Assembly: GCF_000687555.1 (NCBI RefSeq)
Contig: NZ_JHWJ01000013.1
Coordinates: 98,495-162,494 of the forward strand
Length of the DNA stretch: 64,000 bases
Source of the DNA: [Clostridium] aerotolerans DSM 5434
Lineage (GTDB): Bacteria; Bacillota; Clostridia; Lachnospirales; Lachnospiraceae
Direction of reading: 5' to 3'
Part shown: positions 27,535 to 35,762 of the stretch, piece by piece
Layout: each line of letters begins with the position of its first letter
How positions within the stretch are numbered: position 1 is the first letter of the stretch
Notes under the pieces: model-generated
Told to the model about the DNA's origin: nothing
Database searches by the model: none
Seen by the model: the letters and a program-made list of their open reading frames with translations, nothing else
Translations under genes and position numbers: made by a program

Positions 27535-27545
27535 GAGGTCTAAAC

Positions 27546-27980
27546 ATGCCTGAAGGCATAAGTAAAATTGTATTTACCATATTTTTAGTCTATTCTGCAT
27601 TTCAGGATGGAAGAAGTAAAACCATAAGTGTCTGGCTTTTGTTCGCCGCTGGAACAGCAGGCATTCTATTTATCATAATTTCTGGACAAGGGATAGGTGA
27701 CAGACCTCTAAGCTGCCTTATAGGGCTTCTCATGGTGGGAATCAGCCGGCTTTCAGATGGAGCCATTGGTGAGGGAGATGGATGGTTTTTTACGGTCAGC
27801 GGTCTGTTTCTAAATTTATTAATAAATCTAAAGCTGTTGGTTTACGGTGTATTCTTAAGTGGATTTGTCTGCATGGGAATTTACATCTTTTTTCGCTTAA
27901 AGGGAAACGATGTGAAGAAGGTCACCATTCCCTTTCTTCCGTTTCTTCTTCCGGCCTGGATAGGATTGGTGATGTTATGA
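27546..27980 (+). CDS. Second A24-type prepilin peptidase
   Basis: This 144-residue membrane protein starts at the ATG at 27546, after AGGAGG. It has an Asp in the first loop (SAFQDGRSKTISVW), where A24 enzymes have xxxD, and GEGDGWFF as the GxGD motif. Several hydrophobic helices surround these. It is shorter and more divergent than the copy at the start of the locus. It overlaps the next gene by 4 bases. It may process a different prepilin subset, such as the adjacent TadE-like subunits; that is inference. Confidence 0.8.
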   Translation: MPEGISKIVFTIFLVYSAFQDGRSKTISVWLLFAAGTAGILFIIISGQGIGDRPLSCLIGLLMVGISRLSDGAIGEGDGWFFTVSGLFLNLLINLKLLVYGVFLSGFVCMGIYIFFRLKGNDVKKVTIPFLPFLLPAWIGLVML

Positions 27981-28366
27981 AACGTCAGGTATCAGGAAGT
28001 TTCACCGTGGAAGCTGCCATTGTCATGGCGGTTGTTTTGTGGGCTTTGCTGGCTTCTATTCAGACCGCATACTATGTCAGAGACAGGACCGTTGGGGCCA
28101 TGGCCATATCAGAGGCAGTCCAAAGGCTTAGGCATAATGAGTCCGAGCCTGAAGCTGAGGCAATTTCATGGGCAGAAAAAAGGGCGGGAAAACCGTTTTA
28201 CTGGGACAGATATGAGTTTGACTTAAAGCTTTCTGGAAATCCCATAACCGGAAAAAAGGTAAAGGCTTCTGGGGCAGGAGGAACATGGAAGTTTTCCCTG
28301 GAGAAAAACGTATATGACCCTGAAAATTTTATAAGAATGGCCACTCTTTTGGAGCAGGAGGAATAA
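27977..28366 (+). CDS. Small TadE-like pseudopilin
   Basis: This 129-residue protein starts at the ATG at 27977, which overlaps the preceding stop (ATGA). After MKRQVSG comes SFTVEAAIVMAVVLWALLA, a prepilin cleavage site with Glu at +5 and one hydrophobic helix. The outer part is about 100 residues, with no recognised domain. A longer in-frame reading to 27782 lies inside the peptidase gene and is not supported. Confidence 0.8.
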   Translation: MKRQVSGSFTVEAAIVMAVVLWALLASIQTAYYVRDRTVGAMAISEAVQRLRHNESEPEAEAISWAEKRAGKPFYWDRYEFDLKLSGNPITGKKVKASGAGGTWKFSLEKNVYDPENFIRMATLLEQEE

Positions 28367-28367
28367 G

Positions 28368-30035
28368 ATGAAAACTACATACAGGCGGGAAATGAAGCAT
28401 AATTATTTGATTATAAACCCCGACGTACCAGAATATAAAGGATTCGAAACGCAGATGCTTGAAAAAAACTCCATTGAGGGACTTTTAGAATTTAATATAA
28501 AAAGCCTGGACGGACAACGATCATGTTATTACGAGATTACCTCGAAGCAGTCCTTAAGCCGTATTTTGGAGTACAAGAGCTTGGGCGAAGAAGAGCTTAG
28601 AACGTTAATTGGCGGAATTGCCCGCACCCTTTCAAGATTGGAAGCATATCTCTTAAAGGAAGATCAGATTTTACTGGACCCGGAATATATTTACGTGGAC
28701 CCGGAGCGTTTTAAGGTATTTCTTTGCCTCATACCTGGAAGGAAGGGAACCTTTTCTCAGGAGATGACCGAACTTCTTAGGTATCTTCTTGGAAAGGTCA
28801 ATCATCAGGACAAGGAATGTGTGGTCATGGCTTATGGACTTTATCAGGAAAGTCTGAAAGATAATTATGGAATAGATGACCTCCTTGAAATCACGGAAAA
28901 TAAATCAAATGACTTAAAATATGGTGCTTCAATGGATAAAACCCATATATCAGATGAAGAAGAATACCATGGTGTAATATCATCACAGCTCGCAGTCCAG
29001 GACGAAGAGGCGTACGAAACAATAATTCCTGAGAATCAGTCTGATATAAATTCAGGATATAGCCTGGCAAAAGTTCTTTTACTGATTGCTGTTGCCATAG
29101 CAGTTCCTGTTCTTATCTTGTGGCTGGTATCAGGAATTCAAGGAGTGTTCCAGTTTTGGTACGTTCCTTTTGGCGCAGGCTGCCTTTCTTTGGCAGTACT
29201 TCTTTTTTTCGGCGGAAAGAATGATCCGGTTAAAGAGAGGGAGCAAGAGTGGGAATCTGGTGAAATAGAGATAAAGAAAAAACAAGATATAAATAATGAG
29301 GGAGCAAAGTCAGATATAATTAAATGGGATAATAAAAATCTTTACAGTGATAAGACGAATGGTATAAAAAAAGACAGCTTAAAAAGAGATAATAGTAAAA
29401 AGGACAATATTAAGCAGGTCAATAGCATAAAGGATAATAACAAAAAGGATAGTAACAAAAAAGGTAGTAACAAAAAAGATGGTAATAAAAAAGATGGTAA
29501 CAATAAGGATAATAACAATAAGGACAATTACAAAAAGAATAACAGCCATAGGGACTATTATAAAAAGGACAATAAAAAAAGTGACAGCTATATAAAAGAT
29601 AAGATGGATTACGCTCAGGGAGAGGAATACGATTGGCAGATGGCATTTATAGAGGAAGATAGAGAGCCAGTTAACCAGCCGGAAGAAAAGGATGAGGAGA
29701 TAATTTTACAAACGGTTCTGCTCACAGACACTACAGCAGATAATAATACCCGGTATCTAAGAGCGGTGGGATCTGAAGTCCCGGATATCACCATATCCTA
29801 TGTTCCATACCTTATTGGCAAACAGGAGGGACTGGTGGACTATGTCCTGGAAAGCGAAACCATAAGCAGAATTCATGCTAAAATTGACCGGGAAGGGGAA
29901 GAATATCAGTTATGTGATTTAAACTCCACCAACGGAACATCAGTAAACGGCAGGATGCTGGAAACCAATGAAAGCGTAACTTTAAATAAGGGAGATGAAA
30001 TTTTTATCGCAAATTTCGCGTTTATATTTACATAA
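28368..30035 (+). CDS. DUF6382-FHA membrane protein of the Tad locus
   Basis: The protein is 555 residues. The N-terminal ~180 residues (LIINPDVPEYKGFETQML onward) match the DUF6382 pattern. Two hydrophobic helices lie near 228-285, then a Lys/Asn/Asp low-complexity linker (about 305-415), and a C-terminal FHA domain with ISRIHAKIDREG and LCDLNSTNGTSVNGR. FHA domains bind phosphothreonine peptides, so this protein may tie the pilus machine to Ser/Thr kinase signalling. It starts two bases after the previous stop, so it is part of the operon. No kinase gene is in the window. Confidence 0.85.
   Translation: MKTTYRREMKHNYLIINPDVPEYKGFETQMLEKNSIEGLLEFNIKSLDGQRSCYYEITSKQSLSRILEYKSLGEEELRTLIGGIARTLSRLEAYLLKEDQILLDPEYIYVDPERFKVFLCLIPGRKGTFSQEMTELLRYLLGKVNHQDKECVVMAYGLYQESLKDNYGIDDLLEITENKSNDLKYGASMDKTHISDEEEYHGVISSQLAVQDEEAYETIIPENQSDINSGYSLAKVLLLIAVAIAVPVLILWLVSGIQGVFQFWYVPFGAGCLSLAVLLFFGGKNDPVKEREQEWESGEIEIKKKQDINNEGAKSDIIKWDNKNLYSDKTNGIKKDSLKRDNSKKDNIKQVNSIKDNNKKDSNKKGSNKKDGNKKDGNNKDNNNKDNYKKNNSHRDYYKKDNKKSDSYIKDKMDYAQGEEYDWQMAFIEEDREPVNQPEEKDEEIILQTVLLTDTTADNNTRYLRAVGSEVPDITISYVPYLIGKQEGLVDYVLESETISRIHAKIDREGEEYQLCDLNSTNGTSVNGRMLETNESVTLNKGDEIFIANFAFIFT
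29341..29605 (+). repeat. Degenerate A-rich repeat encoding Lys/Asn/Asp/Ser linker
   Basis: About 265 bases are built of recurring units such as AATAACAAAAAGGATAGTAAC that encode KDSNKK, KGSNKK and KDGNKK-like hexapeptides. The composition is far more A-rich than the flanks. Such repeats are prone to slippage and length change. Confidence 0.75.
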
Positions 30036-30085
30036 TATGTTAATTTGTGCTAAAATAATTATATTATTTTAGGAGGAGAACTGTG

Positions 30086-30706
30086 ATGGAAGACTTATAC
30101 AGGCGAAAAAAGGCATTTGTCAATATGGGATTTATCATTTTAAATGTCATTTATTTTCTGTATCTGGAAATGACAGGCTCCACAGAGAATACGCAGTTCA
30201 TGGTTTCCCATGGAGCCATGTATGCGCCTCTAGTCGTAGAGGGCGGTGAGTATTACCGTCTCCTTACTTCTATTTTTATGCATTTTGGAATCAATCATAT
30301 TATGAACAATATGCTCATTTTGTTTATTTTGGGTGATAACCTGGAAAGAGCCCTGGGACATGTGAAGTATTTCTTTTTTTATCTGATCTGCGGAGTAGGC
30401 GCGAATATAATCTCCATGATTGTTAATCTTGGAGATTATCGGCTGATCGTTTCTGCGGGAGCTTCCGGAGCGATTTTTGGTGTCATCGGTGGTCTTTTGT
30501 ATGCAGTATTGGTAAACCGGGGAAGGCTTGAAGATCTAAGCACCCGGCAGCTTGTTGTGGTCATTGTGTGTTCCCTGTATTTTGGCTTTTCCAGCACAGG
30601 TGTAGATAATGCAGCTCACATTGCAGGACTTTTCGTGGGTATTTTTATGGGGATCGTTCTGTATCGTAAGCCGAAAAGGCCTGGACGCATGGAAAATTGG
30701 GAATAA
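30086..30706 (+). CDS. Rhomboid family intramembrane serine protease
   Basis: This 206-residue protein has six membrane helices. The catalytic serine is in SAGASGAIFG and the catalytic histidine in NAAHIAGLFVG. The conserved HFGINHIMNNM supplies the oxyanion/His-Asn site. It cleaves membrane proteins within the bilayer; the substrate is unknown. AGGAGGAG precedes GTG 30083 and ATG 30086, and the ATG is preferred. It follows the FHA gene by 50 bases. Confidence 0.93.
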   Translation: MEDLYRRKKAFVNMGFIILNVIYFLYLEMTGSTENTQFMVSHGAMYAPLVVEGGEYYRLLTSIFMHFGINHIMNNMLILFILGDNLERALGHVKYFFFYLICGVGANIISMIVNLGDYRLIVSAGASGAIFGVIGGLLYAVLVNRGRLEDLSTRQLVVVIVCSLYFGFSSTGVDNAAHIAGLFVGIFMGIVLYRKPKRPGRMENWE

Positions 30707-30730
30707 TACTATTGGGAAGGAGGTGAGAGT

Positions 30731-31147
30731 GTGAGAGAAGATGATTGCATTTTCTGCAAAATTGCAAATGGGGACATACCTTCAGAAACACTGTATGAGG
30801 ATGATACATTTCGCGTTATTATGGATTTAGGACCGGCTACAAAAGGGCATGCCCTGATTCTTCCAAAACATCATAGTAAAGATCTTTGTGAGCTTGACGG
30901 AGCGACAGCAGCCAAGGTCCTTCCTTTGGCAGCAAAAATTGGGAACGCCATGAAAACCACATTAGGCTGTGCCGGATTCAATGTTGTGCAGAATAACGGA
31001 AAAGAAGCAGGACAGACTGTTTTTCATTTTCACGTACATTTAATTCCTCGTTATGAGGAAGGCCCTGTTATGGTTTCATGGGTATCGGGCAAAGCAAGTC
31101 CGGAAGACTTAGCACAGACAGGAGCCGCTATTAGGAGCGCCCTGTAA
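30731..31147 (+). CDS. HIT family hydrolase (HinT-like)
   Basis: This 138-residue nucleotide-binding protein has the His triad HFHVHLIP near residue 98 and an N-terminal zinc-type pair CIFCKI. HinT-like enzymes hydrolyse purine nucleotide phosphoramidates and lysyl-AMP. The GTG start sits after GGAAGGAGGTGAG. A second HIT protein of a different subtype is encoded 16 kb away on the other strand. Confidence 0.92.
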   Translation: MREDDCIFCKIANGDIPSETLYEDDTFRVIMDLGPATKGHALILPKHHSKDLCELDGATAAKVLPLAAKIGNAMKTTLGCAGFNVVQNNGKEAGQTVFHFHVHLIPRYEEGPVMVSWVSGKASPEDLAQTGAAIRSAL

Positions 31148-31164
31148 TCAGAGGGGCATTATCA

Positions 31165-31707
31165 ATGAGCATACATAAAGATGAAAATATGTTATTGCAA
31201 TCCATTTATGGGGAGTACCAGGGCTTGCTTCGACGGATTGCAAAGACACTCCACGTTCCGGATATGGAACTGGATGATGTCGTACAGGAAACATTTATTG
31301 CATACTTTGAAAACTATTCGCTGACCTGGACTGAAACGCGAAAGAAAAGTATGCTGATTAAGATACTAAAGAGTAAATCAATCGACTGCCTCCGAAAGAA
31401 TGGACACTATGAAAAAGTAAGCTTGAACCAAGAGGATGCAGCCAATGAGGTGGCGTTGCTTGCAAGCTATGTGATTACAGATCCCCTTGATATGATTCTT
31501 GAGGAGGAAGCTGTTTTAATGATCACAAGTGAAATATCTAATATGAGGGAAGAGTGGAAAGAGATGGCTGTCCTTTATTTCTTAAAACAGCTTACGATTC
31601 CAGAGATTTGTGAATTGTTAGGGATTCCGGGAACGGTATGCCGCTCCCGGATATACCGGACAAGAGTCTGTCTAAAAAGGATTCTTGGACCCAGCTTTGA
31701 TACATAA
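31165..31707 (+). CDS. ECF-like RNA polymerase sigma-70 family factor
   Basis: This 180-residue protein has a region 2 pattern (YQGLLRRIAKTLHVPDMELDDVVQETFIAYF) and a region 4 helix-turn-helix (YFLKQLTIPEICELLGIPGTVCRSRIYRTRVCLKRIL). There is no region 1 or 3, as in extracytoplasmic-function sigma factors. The genes directly next to it are not a clear anti-sigma; a one-pass membrane protein gene lies 1.2 kb downstream beyond murG. It is probably co-transcribed with the HIT gene. Its stop lies one base from the convergent murG stop. Confidence 0.85.
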   Translation: MSIHKDENMLLQSIYGEYQGLLRRIAKTLHVPDMELDDVVQETFIAYFENYSLTWTETRKKSMLIKILKSKSIDCLRKNGHYEKVSLNQEDAANEVALLASYVITDPLDMILEEEAVLMITSEISNMREEWKEMAVLYFLKQLTIPEICELLGIPGTVCRSRIYRTRVCLKRILGPSFDT

Positions 31708-31708
31708 A

Positions 31709-32776
31709 TTATTTTCCGGTCAGGGTTTCAACCATTTCTATTATGGCATCAATGGCGTTATGCTGTTCACTCTGTTCCATATTTGAAATGTAAGATTTCC
31801 TGTTCTGATACGTTTCGGATACGGCCTTAAGAAGGGAGTCTCCTGATAGGTTTTCCTCTTCCAGGAGAAAGCTGAATCCCTGCTTATGAAAGGATCTTGC
31901 GTTTAAAATCTGATCTCCTCTGCTGGCAGCGGCAGAAAGAGGAATCAGAATGTTCGGCTTTCTAAGGGCGAGTATTTCACAAATAGCGTTTGCACCGGCT
32001 CTTGATATCATCAGATCAGCAGCAGCAAATAAATGCTTTAAAGGAGCATCTACATACTCGTATTGTACATATCCAGGGGTACTTATAAGGCTCTCATCCA
32101 GATTGCCTTTTCCACAGATATGTATGATCTGGAAATCCTTTAAAAGCTTGGGAAGTATTTCTCTTACTGCATTGTTGACTGTTACGGAGCCAAGACTGCC
32201 TCCTATGATTAATATCACAGGACGGGTTTCAGAGAGCTTGGCAAAACTTAGCCCCTTAAGACGATCCCCCTGTAATAATTCTTTGCGAATGGGGGAGCCT
32301 GTTAAAACGGCTTTTTCTTTAGGAAGATAGGCCAGTGTTTCCGGGAAATTGCAGCAAACATTTGTCGCAGCAGGAATACACAGCTTATTTGCAAGACCTG
32401 GTGTCATATCGGATTCGTGAATGATAACGGGTATCTTTAAAAGTTTGGCAGCTAGTACAACAGGAACTGCTACAAAACCACCTTTAGAGAATACGACATC
32501 CGGTCTGTAATTTTTAAGAAATTTTAATGCTTCCCCATATCCTTTTATGACACGGAATGGGTCAGTAAAATTTTTGGGGTCAAAGTACCGTCGGAATTTA
32601 CCGGAGGAGATGCCGATGTAGGCAATACTAGCTCCTTCTATGAGTTTCCGTTCGATTCCCTGATAGGAACCTATATAGTGAATGTCATAATTTCTCTCTT
32701 TTAAAGAGGGAATCAGAGCCAGGTTCGGGGTAACATGACCAGCAGTGCCTCCGCCGGTTAACACGATTTTTTTCAT
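31709..32776 (-). CDS. murG: UDP-GlcNAc:lipid I N-acetylglucosaminyltransferase
   Basis: It makes lipid II at the inner face of the membrane. The 355-residue GT28 protein has GGGTAGHVTPN at the N-terminus, FSKGGFVAVPVVLAA, and GGSLGSVTVN opening the second half. ISRAGANAICEILAL then binds the donor sugar. GGGAGG precedes the ATG. It is alone rather than in a dcw division cluster, so it may be a second murG; the other would be elsewhere. A TTGACT element lies upstream. Confidence 0.93.
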   Translation of the reverse strand: MKKIVLTGGGTAGHVTPNLALIPSLKERNYDIHYIGSYQGIERKLIEGASIAYIGISSGKFRRYFDPKNFTDPFRVIKGYGEALKFLKNYRPDVVFSKGGFVAVPVVLAAKLLKIPVIIHESDMTPGLANKLCIPAATNVCCNFPETLAYLPKEKAVLTGSPIRKELLQGDRLKGLSFAKLSETRPVILIIGGSLGSVTVNNAVREILPKLLKDFQIIHICGKGNLDESLISTPGYVQYEYVDAPLKHLFAAADLMISRAGANAICEILALRKPNILIPLSAAASRGDQILNARSFHKQGFSFLLEEENLSGDSLLKAVSETYQNRKSYISNMEQSEQHNAIDAIIEMVETLTGK

Positions 32777-32802
32777 AAAGCGTTGCCTCCCAGATTCGAT
32801 AT

Positions 32803-32816
32803 ACTATTAATAGTAA
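32803..32816 (-). promoter_or_regulatory. Palindrome in the murG / membrane-protein divergent region
   Basis: TACTATTAATAGTA is a perfect 14-base palindrome in the 112-base gap. A minus-strand TTGACT lies 19 bases from TATTAA within it, so it covers a probable murG -10 region. Confidence 0.4.
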
Positions 32817-32888
32817 ACGCTGACGGTAAAAAGTCAACCCCAAAGAGTATGAAGACTTAAGGATAACTTGTATTTAAGAGGTGCAGAC

Positions 32889-33449
32889 ATGGAGCAGGGA
32901 AGAGACGATCATAATAAATGTTCCATCTTAAAATGTAACAAAAAGAGCAAGGCTTCCCAGGAGAAAATGGAAGCATATCTGCTTGATTATATGCAGCAGC
33001 ACCCGGAAATAACACCGGATCCCCCTCCTCCTCCGCCTGGTGAATTCCAGACGATCATGGAAGAGATGAAACGCCGGGGAGCGACCACTGTTTTAAACAG
33101 ACAACTTAAACTTCGTAGCAAGTATCGAAGATTAGTATATTATCTGCATAAGCCATTTATGGTATCCATGGTGATTTGTGTCATTTTTTCCGTGACATCC
33201 ATTGGAGTTTGTGCCGGTAAGGCTGGAAAATACCGTATAAGTAAAGCTAAGATAACAGAGACAAAAATCTGGCATGAAGATGATGTTCTTTGCTTTCTTC
33301 CATTTATGCCTCCAACGGTAGGAGCCACTGATTTGCATCAGGATGAAAGAAAGATAAAAAGGAATCAAAAGGATCATGAAATCAATGATATTCCGGAAAT
33401 CAACCGGAAAATCACGCTTCATTCTTCCAATAACATGCTGATCAAATGA
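32889..33449 (+). CDS. Uncharacterised one-pass membrane protein, possible anti-sigma-type partner
   Basis: This 186-residue protein starts at the ATG at 32889, five bases after GAGGTG. It has a charged N-terminus with a proline run (TPDPPPPPPGEFQTIMEEMKRR, near 43-65 and shown in part), one hydrophobic helix (MVSMVICVIFSVTSIGVC, near 90-108) and a basic extracytoplasmic tail. No family is recognised. A cytoplasmic helical part followed by one helix resembles anti-sigma factors, and a sigma gene lies 1.2 kb upstream on the same strand. That link is inference only. Confidence 0.65.
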   Translation: MEQGRDDHNKCSILKCNKKSKASQEKMEAYLLDYMQQHPEITPDPPPPPPGEFQTIMEEMKRRGATTVLNRQLKLRSKYRRLVYYLHKPFMVSMVICVIFSVTSIGVCAGKAGKYRISKAKITETKIWHEDDVLCFLPFMPPTVGATDLHQDERKIKRNQKDHEINDIPEINRKITLHSSNNMLIK

Positions 33450-33517
33450 CAGAAGGTATTCTAAATCAGGGTGGAATTTATAATAGGAAACACATGAAAA
33501 GCCCGATGAATAAGAAA

Positions 33518-33575
33518 AAATTCCTGACAAAACAGAAGCTGTATCATAACTCCCGTTTTATCAGGAATTTTTATT
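33518..33575 (+). terminator. Bidirectional terminator
   Basis: AAATTCCTGACAAAAC and GTTTTATCAGGAATTT form a 16-pair stem with one mismatch, with T-rich sequence on both sides. It separates convergent genes. Confidence 0.75.
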
Positions 33576-33581
33576 TTAATC

Positions 33582-33941
33582 TCAGGAAATCAAGGTTTTT
33601 GACCACTCTTCCTCTTTAAAACCTGTTAAAACAAAATCTTCCCCAATGATCAGCGGCCGCTTCACCAGCATTCCATTGGTTGCAAGAAGCCTGATCTGTT
33701 CTTCATCACTCATTCCCGGAAGGGCTTCTTTTAGATTCTGTTCCTTATAAATGTTGCCACTGGTGTTAAAGAACTTCTTTATGGGAAGACCGCTTTTTTT
33801 GATCCATTCTAAAAGCTCATGTTCCTTTGGGTTTTCTTCTTTTATATTCCTTGCTTCATAAGATATATTGTGAGCATCCAGCCACTTTTTTGCATTTTTG
33901 CAGGTGCTGCAGGGCGGATACTGTAAAAATAGTAAACTCAT
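33582..33941 (-). CDS. ArsC/Spx-family thioredoxin-like protein
   Basis: This 119-residue protein starts at the ATG at 33941, after AAAGGAG; the upstream reading to 34088 is not supported. The N-terminus LLFLQYPPCSTCKNAKKWL holds a CxxC redox pair, and the ArsC fold continues to NGMLVKRPLIIGEDFVLTGF. Members are arsenate reductase-like oxidoreductases or Spx-type RNA polymerase regulators. The KRP motif followed by a Gly-rich end favours the YffB/ArsC-like group. There is no arsenic operon around it. Confidence 0.87.
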   Translation of the reverse strand: MSLLFLQYPPCSTCKNAKKWLDAHNISYEARNIKEENPKEHELLEWIKKSGLPIKKFFNTSGNIYKEQNLKEALPGMSDEEQIRLLATNGMLVKRPLIIGEDFVLTGFKEEEWSKTLIS

Positions 33942-34057
33942 AGGTTGGCTCCTTTCCATTTTCTTTTGCTTCCATATATATTTTACCTTGAAACCCATTG
34001 AATGAAAAGGAAAGATTTGGAATACAATGTAATAATCAAGTAAAACCGGGAGAAATA

Positions 34058-34585
34058 ATGAGATTTTTAATGTTTTTGTCGGAGGCAATGGTGCCTCTTA
34101 TCATCTTTTATATTGTTGGATTTGGTATTTTATCAAAACGTCCTGTTTTTGATGATTTCATAAATGGTGCAAAAGATGGAATGAAGACGGTAGCAGGTAT
34201 CCTTCCCACCTTAATTGGTCTTATGACAGCGGTTGGAATCCTTCGAGCTTCTGGATTTTTGGATTTTCTATCCGGGCTGCTGACAAAGCCGGCGTCCCTT
34301 TTGTTCTTACCGGCACCAGTTGTCCCTGTAATTTTAATCCGTATGGTATCCAACTCAGCAGCCATTGGCCTGGTGTTAGATATCTTTAAAAAATATGGCA
34401 CAGACTCCTATATCGGGATAGTTACCTCCATTATTATGAGCTGTACAGAGACCTTATTTTACTGCTTAAGCGTTTATTTCGGAACCGTAAAAATACGTAA
34501 AACCAGGTATGCTCTTACCGGTGCTTTGACAGCAACCATAGCAGGAATTGCAGCCAGTGTCATTTTAAGCCGTATTTTGGTATAA
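34058..34585 (+). CDS. spmB: Spore maturation protein B
   Basis: This 175-residue membrane protein has the Gate/nucleoside-recognition pattern (FGILSKRPVFDDFINGAKDG, GILPTLIGLMTAVGILRASG, RMVSNSAAIGLV). SpmB together with SpmA is needed for dehydration of the spore core. The ATG at 34058 follows CGGGAG. The usual upstream partner spmA is not here: the preceding gene is an ArsC-like protein on the other strand. SpmA may be elsewhere or missing. Confidence 0.9.
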   Translation: MRFLMFLSEAMVPLIIFYIVGFGILSKRPVFDDFINGAKDGMKTVAGILPTLIGLMTAVGILRASGFLDFLSGLLTKPASLLFLPAPVVPVILIRMVSNSAAIGLVLDIFKKYGTDSYIGIVTSIIMSCTETLFYCLSVYFGTVKIRKTRYALTGALTATIAGIAASVILSRILV

Positions 34586-34634
34586 AAGGGATTATTTCAT
34601 CTCCATTTTAAGAATTTCATAAGAATTCAAGTGG

Positions 34635-34692
34635 TTGTCTATAAATACATAATCATGTATAATTACGAGGAAGCTTTTATTGTCATAACAAT
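34635..34692 (+). promoter_or_regulatory. Promoter and operator candidate of the marR-type gene
   Basis: TTGTCT (34635-34640) and TATAAT (34658-34663) are 17 bases apart. Downstream lies ATTGT-CATA-ACAAT (34679-34692), an inverted repeat close to the expected transcript start and a plausible MarR site. Confidence 0.65.
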
Positions 34693-34707
34693 ATGAAAGG
34701 GATTAAC

Positions 34708-35142
34708 GTGGATACTTACGGAACTCTTAACGAAGTATTGGTAAGACTGTTTCGGGATATTATGGATATTGAACAACAGGCTATCATTACCCAGGAATTT
34801 AATAATATTACGAATAATGATATGCATGTAATAGAAGCGATCGGCGTCGGAGAACCTAAAAATATGTCGACCATTGCCAGAGAGTTGTCTGTTACGGTTG
34901 GGACGCTTACCATAGCCATGAACAGCCTTGTAAAGAAAGGGTATGTGACCCGCCAAAGAGGGAAAGAGGACCGGCGAGTGGTTTACATTTCACTTTCAGA
35001 AAAAGGGAAACAAGCCTATGAGCAACATGCCAAATTTCATCAGGAGATGATTCAAGGCATCATTGATTCATTAGGCGACGATGAGATAGAAGTTTTGATC
35101 AAAGCTCTGACCAATCTTAACCACTGGTTTCGGAGCCTTTAA
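34708..35142 (+). CDS. MarR family transcriptional regulator
   Basis: This 144-residue protein starts at the GTG at 34708, after AAAGGG; an ATG at 34693 lacks a ribosome site. The winged helix is STIARELSVTVGTLTIAMNSLVKKGYVTRQ, followed by the wing KEDRRVVYISLSEKG. The N-terminal MDTYGTLNEVLVRLF resembles FabT-like fatty-acid regulators, but no fatty acid genes are adjacent here. It probably regulates itself and the following lipoprotein gene. Confidence 0.87.
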   Translation: MDTYGTLNEVLVRLFRDIMDIEQQAIITQEFNNITNNDMHVIEAIGVGEPKNMSTIARELSVTVGTLTIAMNSLVKKGYVTRQRGKEDRRVVYISLSEKGKQAYEQHAKFHQEMIQGIIDSLGDDEIEVLIKALTNLNHWFRSL

Positions 35143-35169
35143 GAGAGTTTAAGGAGGCAATACGCAATT

Positions 35170-35703
35170 ATGAGAAAATTCATCGTGATGTTAATGAGCG
35201 TTATAATGATGATGTCCCTGTCAGCGTGTACACCAACACAGCCTAAGATGGAGACAACGGCACCAATTCCCCAGGCAGAGGCTTCTACCGGTGGCGCAAG
35301 TGACAAGGTTCCGGATCCTAACGTGGAACCAATGGAAATCATCTCTGTATATAGCAAGAATAACGATGGTACTGGCCTTAACCAGGCTATGGATGCAGTG
35401 GACAAGCTCACGGCGGAGGCTTTGGTTGATAAGCTGATTGAATACGGCGTTCTGGAAGAAGGAACAACCGTTGTTAAATACGAATCAAAAGATGGCAAAG
35501 GTACTCTGGATTTATCCAAGATGCCTGCAAAAGGAGGGAATGATTTAGTTACCCTTACCGCAGTGGGCAATACCTTTATCGAGAATTTTTCATTGGATAA
35601 ATTAAAAGTTCTGGTAAATGGAAAGAATTATTCCGGTGAAAAGGTGAAGCAGGGAGATAATGATTTACTGGAATATGTAAAAGACTATAAAAAGATCGGT
35701 TAA
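35170..35703 (+). CDS. GerMN-domain lipoprotein
   Basis: This 177-residue protein begins with a signal peptide ending LSACT, a lipobox with Cys at about residue 20. A Pro/Thr linker follows, then a domain of about 110 residues (VDKLTAEALVDKLIEYGVL; NTFIENFSLDKLKVLVNG) that matches the GerMN pattern of spore germination and division-associated lipoproteins. AAGGAGG precedes the ATG. It is probably co-transcribed with the MarR gene 27 bases upstream. Confidence 0.78.
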   Translation: MRKFIVMLMSVIMMMSLSACTPTQPKMETTAPIPQAEASTGGASDKVPDPNVEPMEIISVYSKNNDGTGLNQAMDAVDKLTAEALVDKLIEYGVLEEGTTVVKYESKDGKGTLDLSKMPAKGGNDLVTLTAVGNTFIENFSLDKLKVLVNGKNYSGEKVKQGDNDLLEYVKDYKKIG

Positions 35704-35721
35704 TCAGACCGGAGAACATAA

Positions 35722-35758
35722 ATGAGGCAGGAGCAAGGGGTAATTGCTCCTGCCTCAT
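35722..35758 (-). terminator. Hairpin between convergent lipoprotein genes
   Basis: ATGAGGCAGGAGCAA and its exact complement form a 15-pair stem with a seven-base loop. Only the minus-strand side has a T-rich tail (TTTATGTT), so it mainly ends the DUF885 transcript. Confidence 0.6.
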
Positions 35759-35762
35759 GCGA

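Noticed and set aside
29342..29646. Leu/Tyr-rich minus-strand frames
   Set aside because: They are the complement of the Lys/Asn repeat linker of the FHA gene.
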